Shown here one piece after another: positions 14,905 through 22,344 of a DNA stretch of 25,148 nt. This DNA is from Syntrophales bacterium. Its GTDB lineage: Bacteria > Desulfobacterota > Syntrophia > Syntrophales > UBA8958. How positions within the stretch are numbered: position 1 is the first letter of the stretch; every line of letters starts with the position of its first letter. Under the pieces are notes generated by a model that was given only the letters and a program-made list of their open reading frames with translations, was not told the origin of the DNA and did not search any database. The stretch lies in the NCBI GenBank assembly GCA_023231165.1, contig JALNVY010000008.1, positions 1-25,148 on the forward strand. Reading direction: 5' to 3'. A program made the position numbers and the translations under genes.

Positions 14905-16686
14905 ATGAAAGCGAAACAATCCATGAAACACCGCTGGTCGTGGGCCTTTATCCCTCCGTGGATCATCATCGGGGCGGCGATCCTGCTGATTCCCCTTTTT
15001 GCCGTGATGACCATGCAAAGCCTCAACCGGCAAAAGACCGAAACAACGCGCCTTCTCCTGGAAAAAGGGGAGGCCCTGATTCGCTCCTTCGAGGCGGGGG
15101 CGCGGACCGGCGCCGGGTTGCGATGGGACGCCTGGCAACTTCAGAAATTGCTCATCGAAACAGCCCAACAGCCTGGCATTGATTACTTCATCATCACCAA
15201 CGCCGCCGGTACGATCCTGGCCGACAGCGACCCTTATCGGATCGGCGACTTCTATGGAACCGATCTCGATCTCAAGGGTCTCGCAACCAAAAAGACCATC
15301 CAGTGGCGGCAGGTCGCCAATACGGACGGCGCTGACACTTTTGAGGTTTTCCGCCGTTTCACCCCCACTCCGGAACCTTTCGCCATCTGGGAGGGAACGA
15401 AGCACCATGCCGACTTTCCGGGATTCGTGATCTTTGTGGGCATGGACATGGGTCCCGTCCTTGCCGCCCGCAAGGCCGATGAGGAACATACTATCTGGAT
15501 GGCCGTGTTGTTAATCGGCGTGGGTCTTTCGGGCGTCATCTCTCTCCTCCTGGCTCAGGGCTATAAGACGACCAGAAAATCCCTTTCCCGGGTTCAGGCC
15601 TTCTCCGATCACCTGATGGAAAACATACCCATGGGACTGGTAGTGATCAATCCCCAAGGAAAGATCATCACCTTCAACAAGACTGCTTCCGCCATTCTGG
15701 CGCTCCCCGTAAATGAGACCGGGGAGCGGGCGACTGCGGCAATTCTGCCGTCGGCCTGCCTGGAAATCGTCAGTCGCCTTGCCGAAGGAAATGGATTGAT
15801 TGCCAAGGAAATGGACTGTCCCCTGCGGAACGGACAGACGGTTCCCCTGGAAATTATCGCCTCCCGGCTACAGGACCCCCAGGGGGAGATCCTCGGAGTC
15901 GTAATTCTTCTCCGGGATATCTCCGACCTCCTGGCCATGAAGGGGGAGATTGCCCGCACCCAGCACCTGGCCGCCCTGGGAAGCCTTGCCGCTGGTGTGG
16001 CCCATGAAATCCGCAATCCCCTCAGTTCCATCAAGGGCTTTGCCACCTACTTCAAGGAAAGATATCGGGAGATACCGGCGGACCGTGAAACAGCGGAAAT
16101 TATGATCGGCGAGGTGGAAAGGCTCAACCGGGTGATCGGACAGCTTCTGGAATTCGCTCGCCCCACGACCCTGCATCTAGAAAAAGGCTCCATCCCAGCC
16201 CTCGTCAAAGACGTCCTGAAAATCATTACCGGAGAAATGGGGGAAAGAGAAATTGTACTGGAGAGGGAACTGACAACACTGCCTGATATATCTTTCGATA
16301 AAGACAAAATGAAGCAGGTCTTCCTCAATCTCTTTCTCAACGCCCTGGAGGCTATGAACGAAGGAGGGAGCCTGACCGTCAAGGCAGGTCCGCTCAACGA
16401 ACAATGGCTGCAAATCGAAATCATCGACACCGGGACCGGCATCGCCAAGGAAGATCTGGGACGCATTTTCGATCCCTATTTTACTACGAAACCATCGGGA
16501 ACCGGCCTCGGCATGGCCATTGTCCAGAAGATCTTAACGGCTCATCATGGGGAAATTAAGCTGGAAAGCGAACCGGGCAAGGGAACGCGGACAATTATCC
16601 TGCTGCCATCAGGGAGTGAAGAGACGCTCACGAATGACACCTCCGCAAAAAGTCGCAAAACCCCTGCCCCTCGGGGAGATGGTTAA
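14905..16686 (+). CDS. ZraS-like (NtrB-class) membrane sensor histidine kinase
   Basis: 593 residues from ATG 14905, chosen because GGAG lies nine bases upstream. The open frame extends back to a TTG at 14860 without a ribosome binding site. Two membrane helices (about 14-36 and 196-217) enclose a periplasmic sensor domain of about 160 residues with dCache/sCache-like character (GIDYFIITNAAGTILADSDP). A PAS domain follows (about 232-340, NIPMGLVVINPQGKIITFN). The HisKA phospho-acceptor is His367 in VAHEIRNPLSSIKGFA. The ATPase has N-box FLNLFLNALEAM (Asn479), DTGTGI (508-513) and GTGLGMAI. The AHEIRNPLSSIKG box is typical of ZraS/NtrB kinases that partner sigma54 activators. It is divergent from the zraP-like gene, with the regulator gene 121 bp downstream. 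Confidence 0.92.
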   Translation: MKAKQSMKHRWSWAFIPPWIIIGAAILLIPLFAVMTMQSLNRQKTETTRLLLEKGEALIRSFEAGARTGAGLRWDAWQLQKLLIETAQQPGIDYFIITNAAGTILADSDPYRIGDFYGTDLDLKGLATKKTIQWRQVANTDGADTFEVFRRFTPTPEPFAIWEGTKHHADFPGFVIFVGMDMGPVLAARKADEEHTIWMAVLLIGVGLSGVISLLLAQGYKTTRKSLSRVQAFSDHLMENIPMGLVVINPQGKIITFNKTASAILALPVNETGERATAAILPSACLEIVSRLAEGNGLIAKEMDCPLRNGQTVPLEIIASRLQDPQGEILGVVILLRDISDLLAMKGEIARTQHLAALGSLAAGVAHEIRNPLSSIKGFATYFKERYREIPADRETAEIMIGEVERLNRVIGQLLEFARPTTLHLEKGSIPALVKDVLKIITGEMGEREIVLERELTTLPDISFDKDKMKQVFLNLFLNALEAMNEGGSLTVKAGPLNEQWLQIEIIDTGTGIAKEDLGRIFDPYFTTKPSGTGLGMAIVQKILTAHHGEIKLESEPGKGTRTIILLPSGSEETLTNDTSAKSRKTPAPRGDG

Positions 16687-16742
16687 GGTGATGGTGGGGG
16701 TTGTGTGCTGATTACAATAAGTTGACCAATCCCCGCCCCAAA

Positions 16743-16760
16743 CCTCCCCTTGAAGGGAGG
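16743..16760. repeat. C-rich palindromic repeat between kinase and regulator genes
   Basis: CCTCCC at 16743-16748 and GGGAGG at 16755-16760 form a perfect six-base stem around CTTGAA, within a C-rich then G-rich block (about 16728-16767). It resembles the inserted palindrome in etfA in its C-run/G-run arrangement. With no T-tract it is probably an intergenic repeat, not a terminator. Confidence 0.5.
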
Positions 16761-16807
16761 GAGAAGTACAGATTAATTAATTCAATGACATACGAGGACA
16801 TCTTCAG

Positions 16808-18178
16808 ATGAAAACAAAACAAACTATTCTCGTGGTGGACGACGACCGCGCCCACCGCACCATGCTGAGAACCCTGCTGTCGGGCTGGGGATATCTGATC
16901 CATGAGGCCGATGACGGCGAGACGGCCACCGCCGCCGTCCGCAACCAGCCTTTTGACCTGATCCTCATGGATATCCGGATGCTCAAGGTTTCCGGCTTGG
17001 AGGCCCTGGTCGAGATCAAGGCCTTCAATCCCGCCATTCCCGTGATGATCATGACGGCCTACGCTTCCTTGGAAACGGCGGTGGAAGCGGTCAAGAAAGG
17101 TGCCTACGATTATTTGCAGAAGCCCCTCGATTTCGATGAATTGCGCCTCAAAATGGAACGGGCCATGGAACACCGGCAGCTCAAAGAGGAAAACGCCCTG
17201 CTGAAAGAAAGCCTGGGCAGCCGTTTTGACCGCCGTAACCTTATCGGTAGCGCTCCCGTTATGGCGAGACTCCTCGATACCGTCGCTCAGGTCGCCCCTT
17301 CGGAGGCTACAGTCCTCATTACCGGCGAATCGGGAACGGGAAAGGAAATGATCGCCGGCGCCATCCATTATAACAGCCGGCGCCGGGAGGGGCCGTTCGT
17401 CAAAATCAACTGCGCCGCCATCACGGAAACCCTTCTGGAATCGGAACTATTCGGCCATGAGAAAGGGTCTTTCACCGGGGCGGACCGCCGCAAGGAAGGA
17501 AAATTCCGCCAAGCCGACGGCGGGACGATCTTTCTCGACGAGGTCAGTGAAATGTCCCTGGCCATGCAGGTTAAGCTCCTCAGAGTCCTCCAGGAAAGGG
17601 AAATAACCCGGGTGGGAGGGAATGAAACCGTCAAGGTGGATGTCCGGGTCATCGCTGCCACCAATCGCGACTTGGCCGAGGAAATCGGGGCCGGCCGTTT
17701 CCGGGAAGATCTCTTTTACCGGCTGAATGTCGTTACCCTCCTGGCGCCGTCCCTGCGGGACCGCGCGGAGGACATCCCCATCCTGGCCCAGCATTTTCTT
17801 ACCCATTTCGCTCAGAAGAATCACAAGCCCATCAAGGGCTTTTCCCCGCAGGCCATGGACCGCCTCGTCCGTTATCCCTGGCCGGGAAACGTCCGGGAAT
17901 TGATGAACGCCGTCGAGAGAGGGGTAGTATTGTCCCGCTCGGACTATCTGGAAGAACCGGAACTCTCCCTGGTTATAGCAAACGGACCGGATGATGTCTC
18001 AATTGATGATTTATCCCGGGGCGAAAAACGGTCCTCCTCCCTCGACGAAGTAGAAAAAGAGGCCGTTATCCGTACTCTCGGGGATGCCGGGGGCAATAAA
18101 AGCGAGGCGGCCCGGCGTTTAGGAGTCACCCGCCGCACCCTCCACCTGAAACTCAAGAAATACGGGCTTATGGAATAA
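16808..18178 (+). CDS. ZraR-like sigma54-dependent response regulator (NtrC family)
   Basis: 456 residues in the standard three-domain order. The receiver domain (1 to about 120) has acidic pocket DDD 11-13 and phospho-acceptor Asp55 in LILMDIRM. The AAA+ domain (about 143-375) has Walker A TGESGTGKE (172-180), the sigma54-contacting loop GSFTGA (220-225, a natural variant of GAFTGA), Walker B GTIFLDEV and RLNVVTLLAPSLRDR. The Fis-type helix-turn-helix at the C-terminus has NKSEAARRLGVTRRTLHLKLKKYGL. GAGGA lies nine bases before the ATG. It follows the kinase and should activate the -24/-12 promoter at 14719-14734, possibly also its own operon. Confidence 0.95.
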   Translation: MKTKQTILVVDDDRAHRTMLRTLLSGWGYLIHEADDGETATAAVRNQPFDLILMDIRMLKVSGLEALVEIKAFNPAIPVMIMTAYASLETAVEAVKKGAYDYLQKPLDFDELRLKMERAMEHRQLKEENALLKESLGSRFDRRNLIGSAPVMARLLDTVAQVAPSEATVLITGESGTGKEMIAGAIHYNSRRREGPFVKINCAAITETLLESELFGHEKGSFTGADRRKEGKFRQADGGTIFLDEVSEMSLAMQVKLLRVLQEREITRVGGNETVKVDVRVIAATNRDLAEEIGAGRFREDLFYRLNVVTLLAPSLRDRAEDIPILAQHFLTHFAQKNHKPIKGFSPQAMDRLVRYPWPGNVRELMNAVERGVVLSRSDYLEEPELSLVIANGPDDVSIDDLSRGEKRSSSLDEVEKEAVIRTLGDAGGNKSEAARRLGVTRRTLHLKLKKYGLME

Positions 18179-18209
18179 TGATGATAAAGTGCCTGACGGC
18201 AAGGATAAT

Positions 18210-18239
18210 CGGCCTGCGAGGGTTTTCTCGAACAGGCCG
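18210..18239. terminator. Long hairpin between convergent regulator and superoxide dismutase genes
   Basis: CGGCCTG then CGAG (18210-18220) pairs with CTCG and CAGGCCG (18227-18239), 11 base pairs with a two-base bulge and a six-base loop. It sits 31 bp after the regulator stop and 52 bp beyond the dismutase stop. No clear T-run follows on either side, so it is a transcript-end or insulating structure and not a textbook terminator. Confidence 0.55.
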
Positions 18240-18291
18240 GGGGAAAATTCGTCAGACCCGTCTGAAACAAAACTTGGACACATGCAATACT

Positions 18292-19011
18292 TCACAAGCC
18301 GAGATTGTCCGCAGCAAAATTCCAATTGATCAGTTTGTCGAGGACGGCATTGACATAGTCGGCTCGGCGGTTCTGATAATCGAGGTAGTAGGCATGCTCC
18401 CACACGTCGATGGTCAGAAGCGGCCTCATACCCGCGGTGAGAGGCACGTCCGCGTTTCCAGTTTTGACCACCTTCAACTTGCCGCCATCCAGCACGAGCC
18501 AGGCCCAACCACTTCCGAACTGGGTCGTCGCCGCAGTCGCCAACTCCTTCTTGCACGTCTCCACATTGCCGAATGAAACCTCGATTTTCTGCTTCACCGC
18601 TGAGGGCGGCTCACCACCGCCCTTCGGACTTAGACTGCGCCAGTAGAACGTATGGTTCCATACTTGGGCCGCATTGTTGAAAATGGCCGCCCTTTCAGCC
18701 TTGCCAGCCGTACCCGTGATGATCTTCTCAAGGGAAAGGTCAGCAAATTGTGTCCCTGCCACAAGTTTATTGAGGTTATCGACATAACCCCTGTGATGTT
18801 TGCCGTAATGAAAGCCAATGGTATTTGCGGATATCACGGGGGAAAGAGCGCTATCCGCGTATGGCAGGGGCGGTAAGGCATGTGCCGTGGCCGCCCGCAG
18901 GACACCGGGAAAACTACCCATGGCAAACAATAGGGCCGCCCCCGCAGATACATTTAGAAAATCACGGCGGTTAAGGGAGGGAAAAGTCGTTGTCTCTTGA
19001 TTATTCATCAT
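18292..19011 (-). CDS. Tat-exported Fe-type superoxide dismutase
   Basis: 239 residues. The N-terminus has a twin-arginine signal (LNRRDFLNVSAGAALLFAMG, residues 13-32, then AATAHA), so the folded, metal-loaded enzyme should be exported to the periplasm. The rest is a full Fe/Mn superoxide dismutase with ligands His68 (GFHYGKHH), His120 (VWNHTFYW), Asp202 and His206 (DVWEHAYY). Gln117 in AAQVWNHTFYW with GSGWAWLV suggests the iron class. It removes superoxide, useful to an anaerobe meeting oxygen. GAGGAGGTAAC directly precedes ATG 19011; a second ATG at 19008 is equally possible. It converges with the regulator gene. Confidence 0.93.
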   Translation of the reverse strand: MMNNQETTTFPSLNRRDFLNVSAGAALLFAMGSFPGVLRAATAHALPPLPYADSALSPVISANTIGFHYGKHHRGYVDNLNKLVAGTQFADLSLEKIITGTAGKAERAAIFNNAAQVWNHTFYWRSLSPKGGGEPPSAVKQKIEVSFGNVETCKKELATAATTQFGSGWAWLVLDGGKLKVVKTGNADVPLTAGMRPLLTIDVWEHAYYLDYQNRRADYVNAVLDKLINWNFAADNLGL

Positions 19012-19356
19012 GTTACCTCCTCATAAAGGGATGAAAAGTCTAACTTCGAAACCACCGGTCCGAGGAACTACCGGGTCCGGTGGATTAGTTGTTATGTAAT
19101 CGCTGATCATGGATACGCTACGTCCTTATTCCATCTATACGCAACAATCTATGTTCCTCGAAAACAGTCATGATATCAAGATTATGGTCTAGATATAGGC
19201 CAATATAATGAGTAAATCAAGTTTTTTCGGTAACGAAAAGCTTAACCGGCTAACTTTAGAGCGCCGGCCAAACTTGATCCTCCTTGACCGGGACAGTGGA
19301 GCGTGTTAGCTTTTCCTGGAAAGAATTAATTTAAAACCCGGGAAAGCAACCTCAGT
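19012..19356. other. Divergent intergenic region between superoxide dismutase and etfB
   Basis: No gene recognised. A G+C-rich inverted repeat at 19052-19083 (CCACCGG/CCGGTGG, extended by CC/GG past one mismatch) lies 41 bp upstream of the dismutase start, in its leader or promoter. On the plus strand TTGACC (19284-19289), 17 bp, TAGCTT (19307-19312) is a weak promoter candidate for etfB. Confidence 0.45.
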
Positions 19357-20169
19357 GTGAAAATTTTAGTCTGCATCAAACAGATCCTCGCCCCGGAGCT
19401 TGCGGAATTGTCCGGCCGTCCTGAAATCAAGGACAGGGATAAGGACCCGTTCCTCCCCATGATACCATCGCCCGATGACAACTGCTATCGGTTGAATCCT
19501 TTCGATGAATACGCCGTCGAGGAGGCCCTGCGCATTCGGGATTCTTTTACGGACGTGACGGTTGACGCCCTTTCTCTGGGACCAATGCGCTGCCGGCGGG
19601 TACTGCTGAGGGCGCTTGAGATGGGAGTGAACAACGCGACCCTCCTCCGCCTCGACCGTCCCCCCTTTTCCCTTACGCCTTTTGAAACAGCGTCTATTCT
19701 CGCCGCCTACCTCCGGGATAAAATTTACGATTTAATCCTCACCGGCGTCATGGCCGAAGACGGCATGAATGGACAGACGGGACAGCTTGTCGCCGCGCTG
19801 CTGGATATGCCTTGCGCCACTGCCGTCATCAGCGAGCGCCTCTTGTCTCCCCACGGACCAATCTATGTGGAGAGGGAGGAAGATGGGGGAGAAAGGGCCA
19901 CCTATGAGATTTGTCTCCCTGCGGTCCTCACCATCCAATCGGGCATCAACCGTCCCCGCTACCCTGCCCTATCTCATGTCCTGAGGGCTCGGACGCAGGA
20001 GATTGTAACCCTGGAGGCGGCCCCCCTTCTCCCAACTCCCAGGGAGCGCATTGTTAATGTTTCCCGAACCGAGAGTTCCACAACCTGCACCTTCATCGCG
20101 GGCAGTCTCGCCGAAAAGGCCGGGCAGTTTCTGGATTTCTGCCGACAGAAGGGATTTCTTGGCCCATGA
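19357..20169 (+). CDS. etfB: Electron transfer flavoprotein beta subunit
   Basis: 270 residues from GTG 19357. EtfB forms a heterodimer with EtfA and carries electrons from acyl-CoA dehydrogenases or related flavoenzymes. Family features are MKILVCIKQ at the start, LNPFDEYAVEEALRI (about 48-62), VDALSLGP, LLRALEMGVNNATLL, the nucleotide-site loop LTGVMAEDGMNGQTGQLVAALL (about 127-148) and LPAVLTIQSGINRPRYPAL. The ribosome binding site is weak; no better start is visible because the conserved N-terminus begins at this codon. Its stop overlaps the etfA start by four bases (ATGA), so subunit synthesis is coupled. Confidence 0.93.
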   Translation: MKILVCIKQILAPELAELSGRPEIKDRDKDPFLPMIPSPDDNCYRLNPFDEYAVEEALRIRDSFTDVTVDALSLGPMRCRRVLLRALEMGVNNATLLRLDRPPFSLTPFETASILAAYLRDKIYDLILTGVMAEDGMNGQTGQLVAALLDMPCATAVISERLLSPHGPIYVEREEDGGERATYEICLPAVLTIQSGINRPRYPALSHVLRARTQEIVTLEAAPLLPTPRERIVNVSRTESSTTCTFIAGSLAEKAGQFLDFCRQKGFLGP

Positions 20170-21278
20170 AAGCCGGAATAGTCGTCATTGCGGAAATATC
20201 AGTGGCCGGGTTGACACCAGCCAGCCGGGAAGTAATATCCTTTGCCGGACTCCTGGCGGAGTCCGCCGGTGAATCCATACTGCTAATGGTTCCCGGATAT
20301 TTCCCGGACATACATAAACCATCATGCCACAGCGCGAGTGCCTCAAAACAAGAAAATCCCCCCGGTAGCAAAGGCGAGTTGGGGGGATTTTCATATAAGG
20401 AGGCTGAGGAAATTGCGATGGCGGCCGGCTGCGATGTGGCCGTTTTGGCCGGCGATCACCTGTCTGCCTATAGCGCCGAGGCATGGATGGACGCCCTGTC
20501 CCCCGTCTGCCGGGAGATCAATCCCCGCTTCATCTGCATTCCCCACACCTCCCGGGGCTGGGACTATGGACCGGGTTTAGCTATTCGCTTGGAAGCTTCC
20601 CTGATCGGAGCCGTTGAGGGCTTTCGCCTGGACACAGGAAACTTCTTCTTTAAACGCTCCTTCTTAAAGGGGCAATGGCAGATGGAGGTCCTCCCCGAAA
20701 CGTGGCCCGTCATCCTGACCATCCTTCCGGAAGCCAAGGGAACGGAAGCAGCGGCGCCACTTGCCGCAGCAAGGTCAGCGGGCGGAAGGGGCCGTCAACC
20801 CCGTATATCTTTCCTCTCCGTACCGGCCAAAGATCTCCGGACCAAGACGCTGGGGAGATTGCCGGCTCCTGAGACGGCCTATGATTTTTCCGAGGCCGAG
20901 GTAATTGTCGCTGCCGGTAAGGGAATCGGAACCGCAGATAATATCGACCTGATCAAACGTCTAGCCGGAGTTTTTCCGAAATCAGCCGTCGGTTGTTCCC
21001 GGGCCATCTGTGATCCCGGCTGGATGGAACACCGGCGTCAGATCGGCATGACCGGCAGGACCGTCGCCCCACCCCTTTACATCGCCTGCGGCATCTCGGG
21101 GGCCATGCCCCACCTGGCGGGGATGCGGAATTCCCGTTTCATCATCGCCGTCAATCGAGATAAAAACGCCGCGATATTTCAGGTCGCCCACCTGGGCGTC
21201 GTGGAGGATCTCTCGACCTTCATCCCGGCCGTTCTGGAGTTAATGGAAAACAAGAAACAGGAAAGCAGCGATGACTAA
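20166..21278 (+). CDS. etfA: Electron transfer flavoprotein alpha subunit with an inserted segment
   Basis: 370 residues, roughly 40-50 longer than usual EtfA. The C-terminal FAD domain is clear: VIVAAGKGIGT (247-257), VGCSRAICDPGW, IGMTGRTVAPPLYIACGISGAMPHLAGM and FIIAVNRDKNAAIFQVAHLGVVEDL. The N-terminal domain begins KAGIVVIAEISVAGLTPASRE and resumes the family pattern at AAGCDVAVLAGDHLSAYSAE (87-106). Between them, residues 50-80 do not look like EtfA. Codons 63-76 are exactly a 12-bp perfect palindrome with its loop (20352-20392), evidence that a palindromic repeat inserted in frame. The insertion is before the FAD domain, so function may survive. The stop overlaps the next gene by eight bases. 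Confidence 0.93.
   Translation: MKAGIVVIAEISVAGLTPASREVISFAGLLAESAGESILLMVPGYFPDIHKPSCHSASASKQENPPGSKGELGGFSYKEAEEIAMAAGCDVAVLAGDHLSAYSAEAWMDALSPVCREINPRFICIPHTSRGWDYGPGLAIRLEASLIGAVEGFRLDTGNFFFKRSFLKGQWQMEVLPETWPVILTILPEAKGTEAAAPLAAARSAGGRGRQPRISFLSVPAKDLRTKTLGRLPAPETAYDFSEAEVIVAAGKGIGTADNIDLIKRLAGVFPKSAVGCSRAICDPGWMEHRRQIGMTGRTVAPPLYIACGISGAMPHLAGMRNSRFIIAVNRDKNAAIFQVAHLGVVEDLSTFIPAVLELMENKKQESSDD
20352..20392. repeat. Perfect 12-bp inverted repeat inside etfA (translated palindromic element)
   Basis: GAAAATCCCCCC (20352-20363) and GGGGGGATTTTC (20381-20392) are exact reverse complements around a 17-base loop. The repeat starts on a codon boundary and is read as ENPPGSKGELGGFS. Its form, A+T ends with C-run and G-run arms, is that of intergenic palindromes I associate with deltaproteobacterial genomes (from memory). 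Confidence 0.9.
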
Positions 21279-22074
21279 TCCCAAAGATCTGGAAATATTC
21301 CAAAGTTTCATCGGCGCAGATTGGCAGGAGCAAGCGGCTAAGGACACGCCGGGGGATATATTACTGCGGGCCTGCCGCTATTTTTTAGGGACCCCCTATG
21401 AAGAAAAGACCCTGGACGCTCCCGGACCGGAGGGACTTATTATTAATCTTCGCGCCTTCGACTGTTTTACCCTGGTTGAAAATTGTTGCGCTCTGGCAAT
21501 CATGCACCACACAGGGAAAGATAGCTTCGCCAACTTTGCGGCCATCCTCCGATCCCTGCGTTACAGAGACGGCGTGATTAAGGGTTATCCTTCGCGGCTC
21601 CACTATTTCTCCGACTGGCTTCAGAACAGCGAAGGGGGGGGGGGTATCCGGGATATGACTCAGGCGTTAGGGGGAAGATCTTCCCAGAAAGTCCTGAATT
21701 ATATGACGACCCATTCTGAACTCTATCCTCCCCTGCAGGACCCCGCTGCCTGCCGACAGATGATCGCCATCGAAAGACGGCTATCCGAGACACACCGGTA
21801 TCTCCTGCCGAAAGGAGAGATCAGCAGCTGGGAAGGAAGAATCGAAGAAGGGGACATCCTCGCCATTACGACCGATCAGGAAGGCCTCGATGTATGTCAC
21901 GTCGGGATCGCCGTCCGGCTGGACGGAAGGCTCCACCTGCTTCACGCATCTCAACAAGCGGGGCAGGTGATTGTTTCTCCCGAGACGCTCGTCGATTATT
22001 TACATCAGTCCCCACACCGCACCGGTATAATGGTAGCGCGGCTTGCCCTTCCCCAAGGAAATCCCGAAAGATGA
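21271..22074 (+). CDS. DUF1460 (NlpC/P60-like amidase/peptidase fold) protein
   Basis: 267 residues matching the DUF1460 family, whose characterised relatives cleave cell-wall muropeptides. The expected catalytic Cys65 lies in LRAFDCFTLVENC, and LHYFSDWLQ (110-118) and GDILAITTDQEGLDVCHVGIAV with HLLHAS supply the conserved His region. Family members acting on murein usually have a signal peptide; none is visible here (MTNPKDLEIFQSFIGADW), so a cytoplasmic role such as muropeptide recycling, or a different substrate, is possible. The ATG overlaps the etfA stop by eight bases, so it is co-translated with the flavoprotein, an unexplained pairing. An 11-G tract encodes residues Gly122-Gly125. 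Confidence 0.85.
   Translation: MTNPKDLEIFQSFIGADWQEQAAKDTPGDILLRACRYFLGTPYEEKTLDAPGPEGLIINLRAFDCFTLVENCCALAIMHHTGKDSFANFAAILRSLRYRDGVIKGYPSRLHYFSDWLQNSEGGGGIRDMTQALGGRSSQKVLNYMTTHSELYPPLQDPAACRQMIAIERRLSETHRYLLPKGEISSWEGRIEEGDILAITTDQEGLDVCHVGIAVRLDGRLHLLHASQQAGQVIVSPETLVDYLHQSPHRTGIMVARLALPQGNPER
21634..21644 (+). repeat. Eleven-base poly-G tract inside the DUF1460 gene
   Basis: Eleven consecutive G follow GAA and precede TATCC. A single-base slip would shift the frame after about residue 125 of 267. The current length gives the full open frame. Confidence 0.95.
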
Positions 22075-22166
22075 AATCAAGGCAGCAAGGCTTGAGGCGA
22101 CGCAGGCGTATTTTTCATACGTCGAGGAGCCGATTGCCGACGCCAACGAAGATAGCGCTTTGATTT
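22074..22166. repeat. REP/MITE-like palindromic element after the DUF1460 gene
   Basis: About 93 bp bounded by AAATCAAGGC (22074-22083) and GCGCTTTGATTT (22155-22166), imperfect terminal inverted repeats. Inside, CGTAT-TTTTC-ATACG (22107-22121) forms a perfect small hairpin. The element starts at the last base of the upstream stop codon. A shared 18-bp motif at 13242-13259 suggests a second, decayed copy. Confidence 0.6.
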
Positions 22167-22242
22167 GGGATTGAAATAACATCCTAAGTTAACGGCACTT
22201 TACTCCTGATCTGGAGAGATATTCGTTATACGATAAAATAAC

Positions 22243-22307
22243 TTGACACTGACCAAAAAGTTCTGTACCCAGTTTTTGACCATTGGTCAGTAATTGACCA
22301 TTGTCCA
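22243..22307 (+). promoter_or_regulatory. Promoter region and double operator of the TetR gene
   Basis: TGACCATTGGTCA (22277-22289) is a perfect 13-base palindrome. TGACCATTGTCCA (22295-22307) is a copy with one mismatch, 18 bp further on. A lone TGACCA half-site lies at 22250-22255. A TTGACA -35-like box is at 22243-22248 but its -10 (TACCCA) is poor. The position directly upstream of the TetR start suggests autorepression. Confidence 0.75.
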
Positions 22308-22344
22308 ATTCCTGGTTAAAAATCATTGGTGGAGGTAATTTCCA

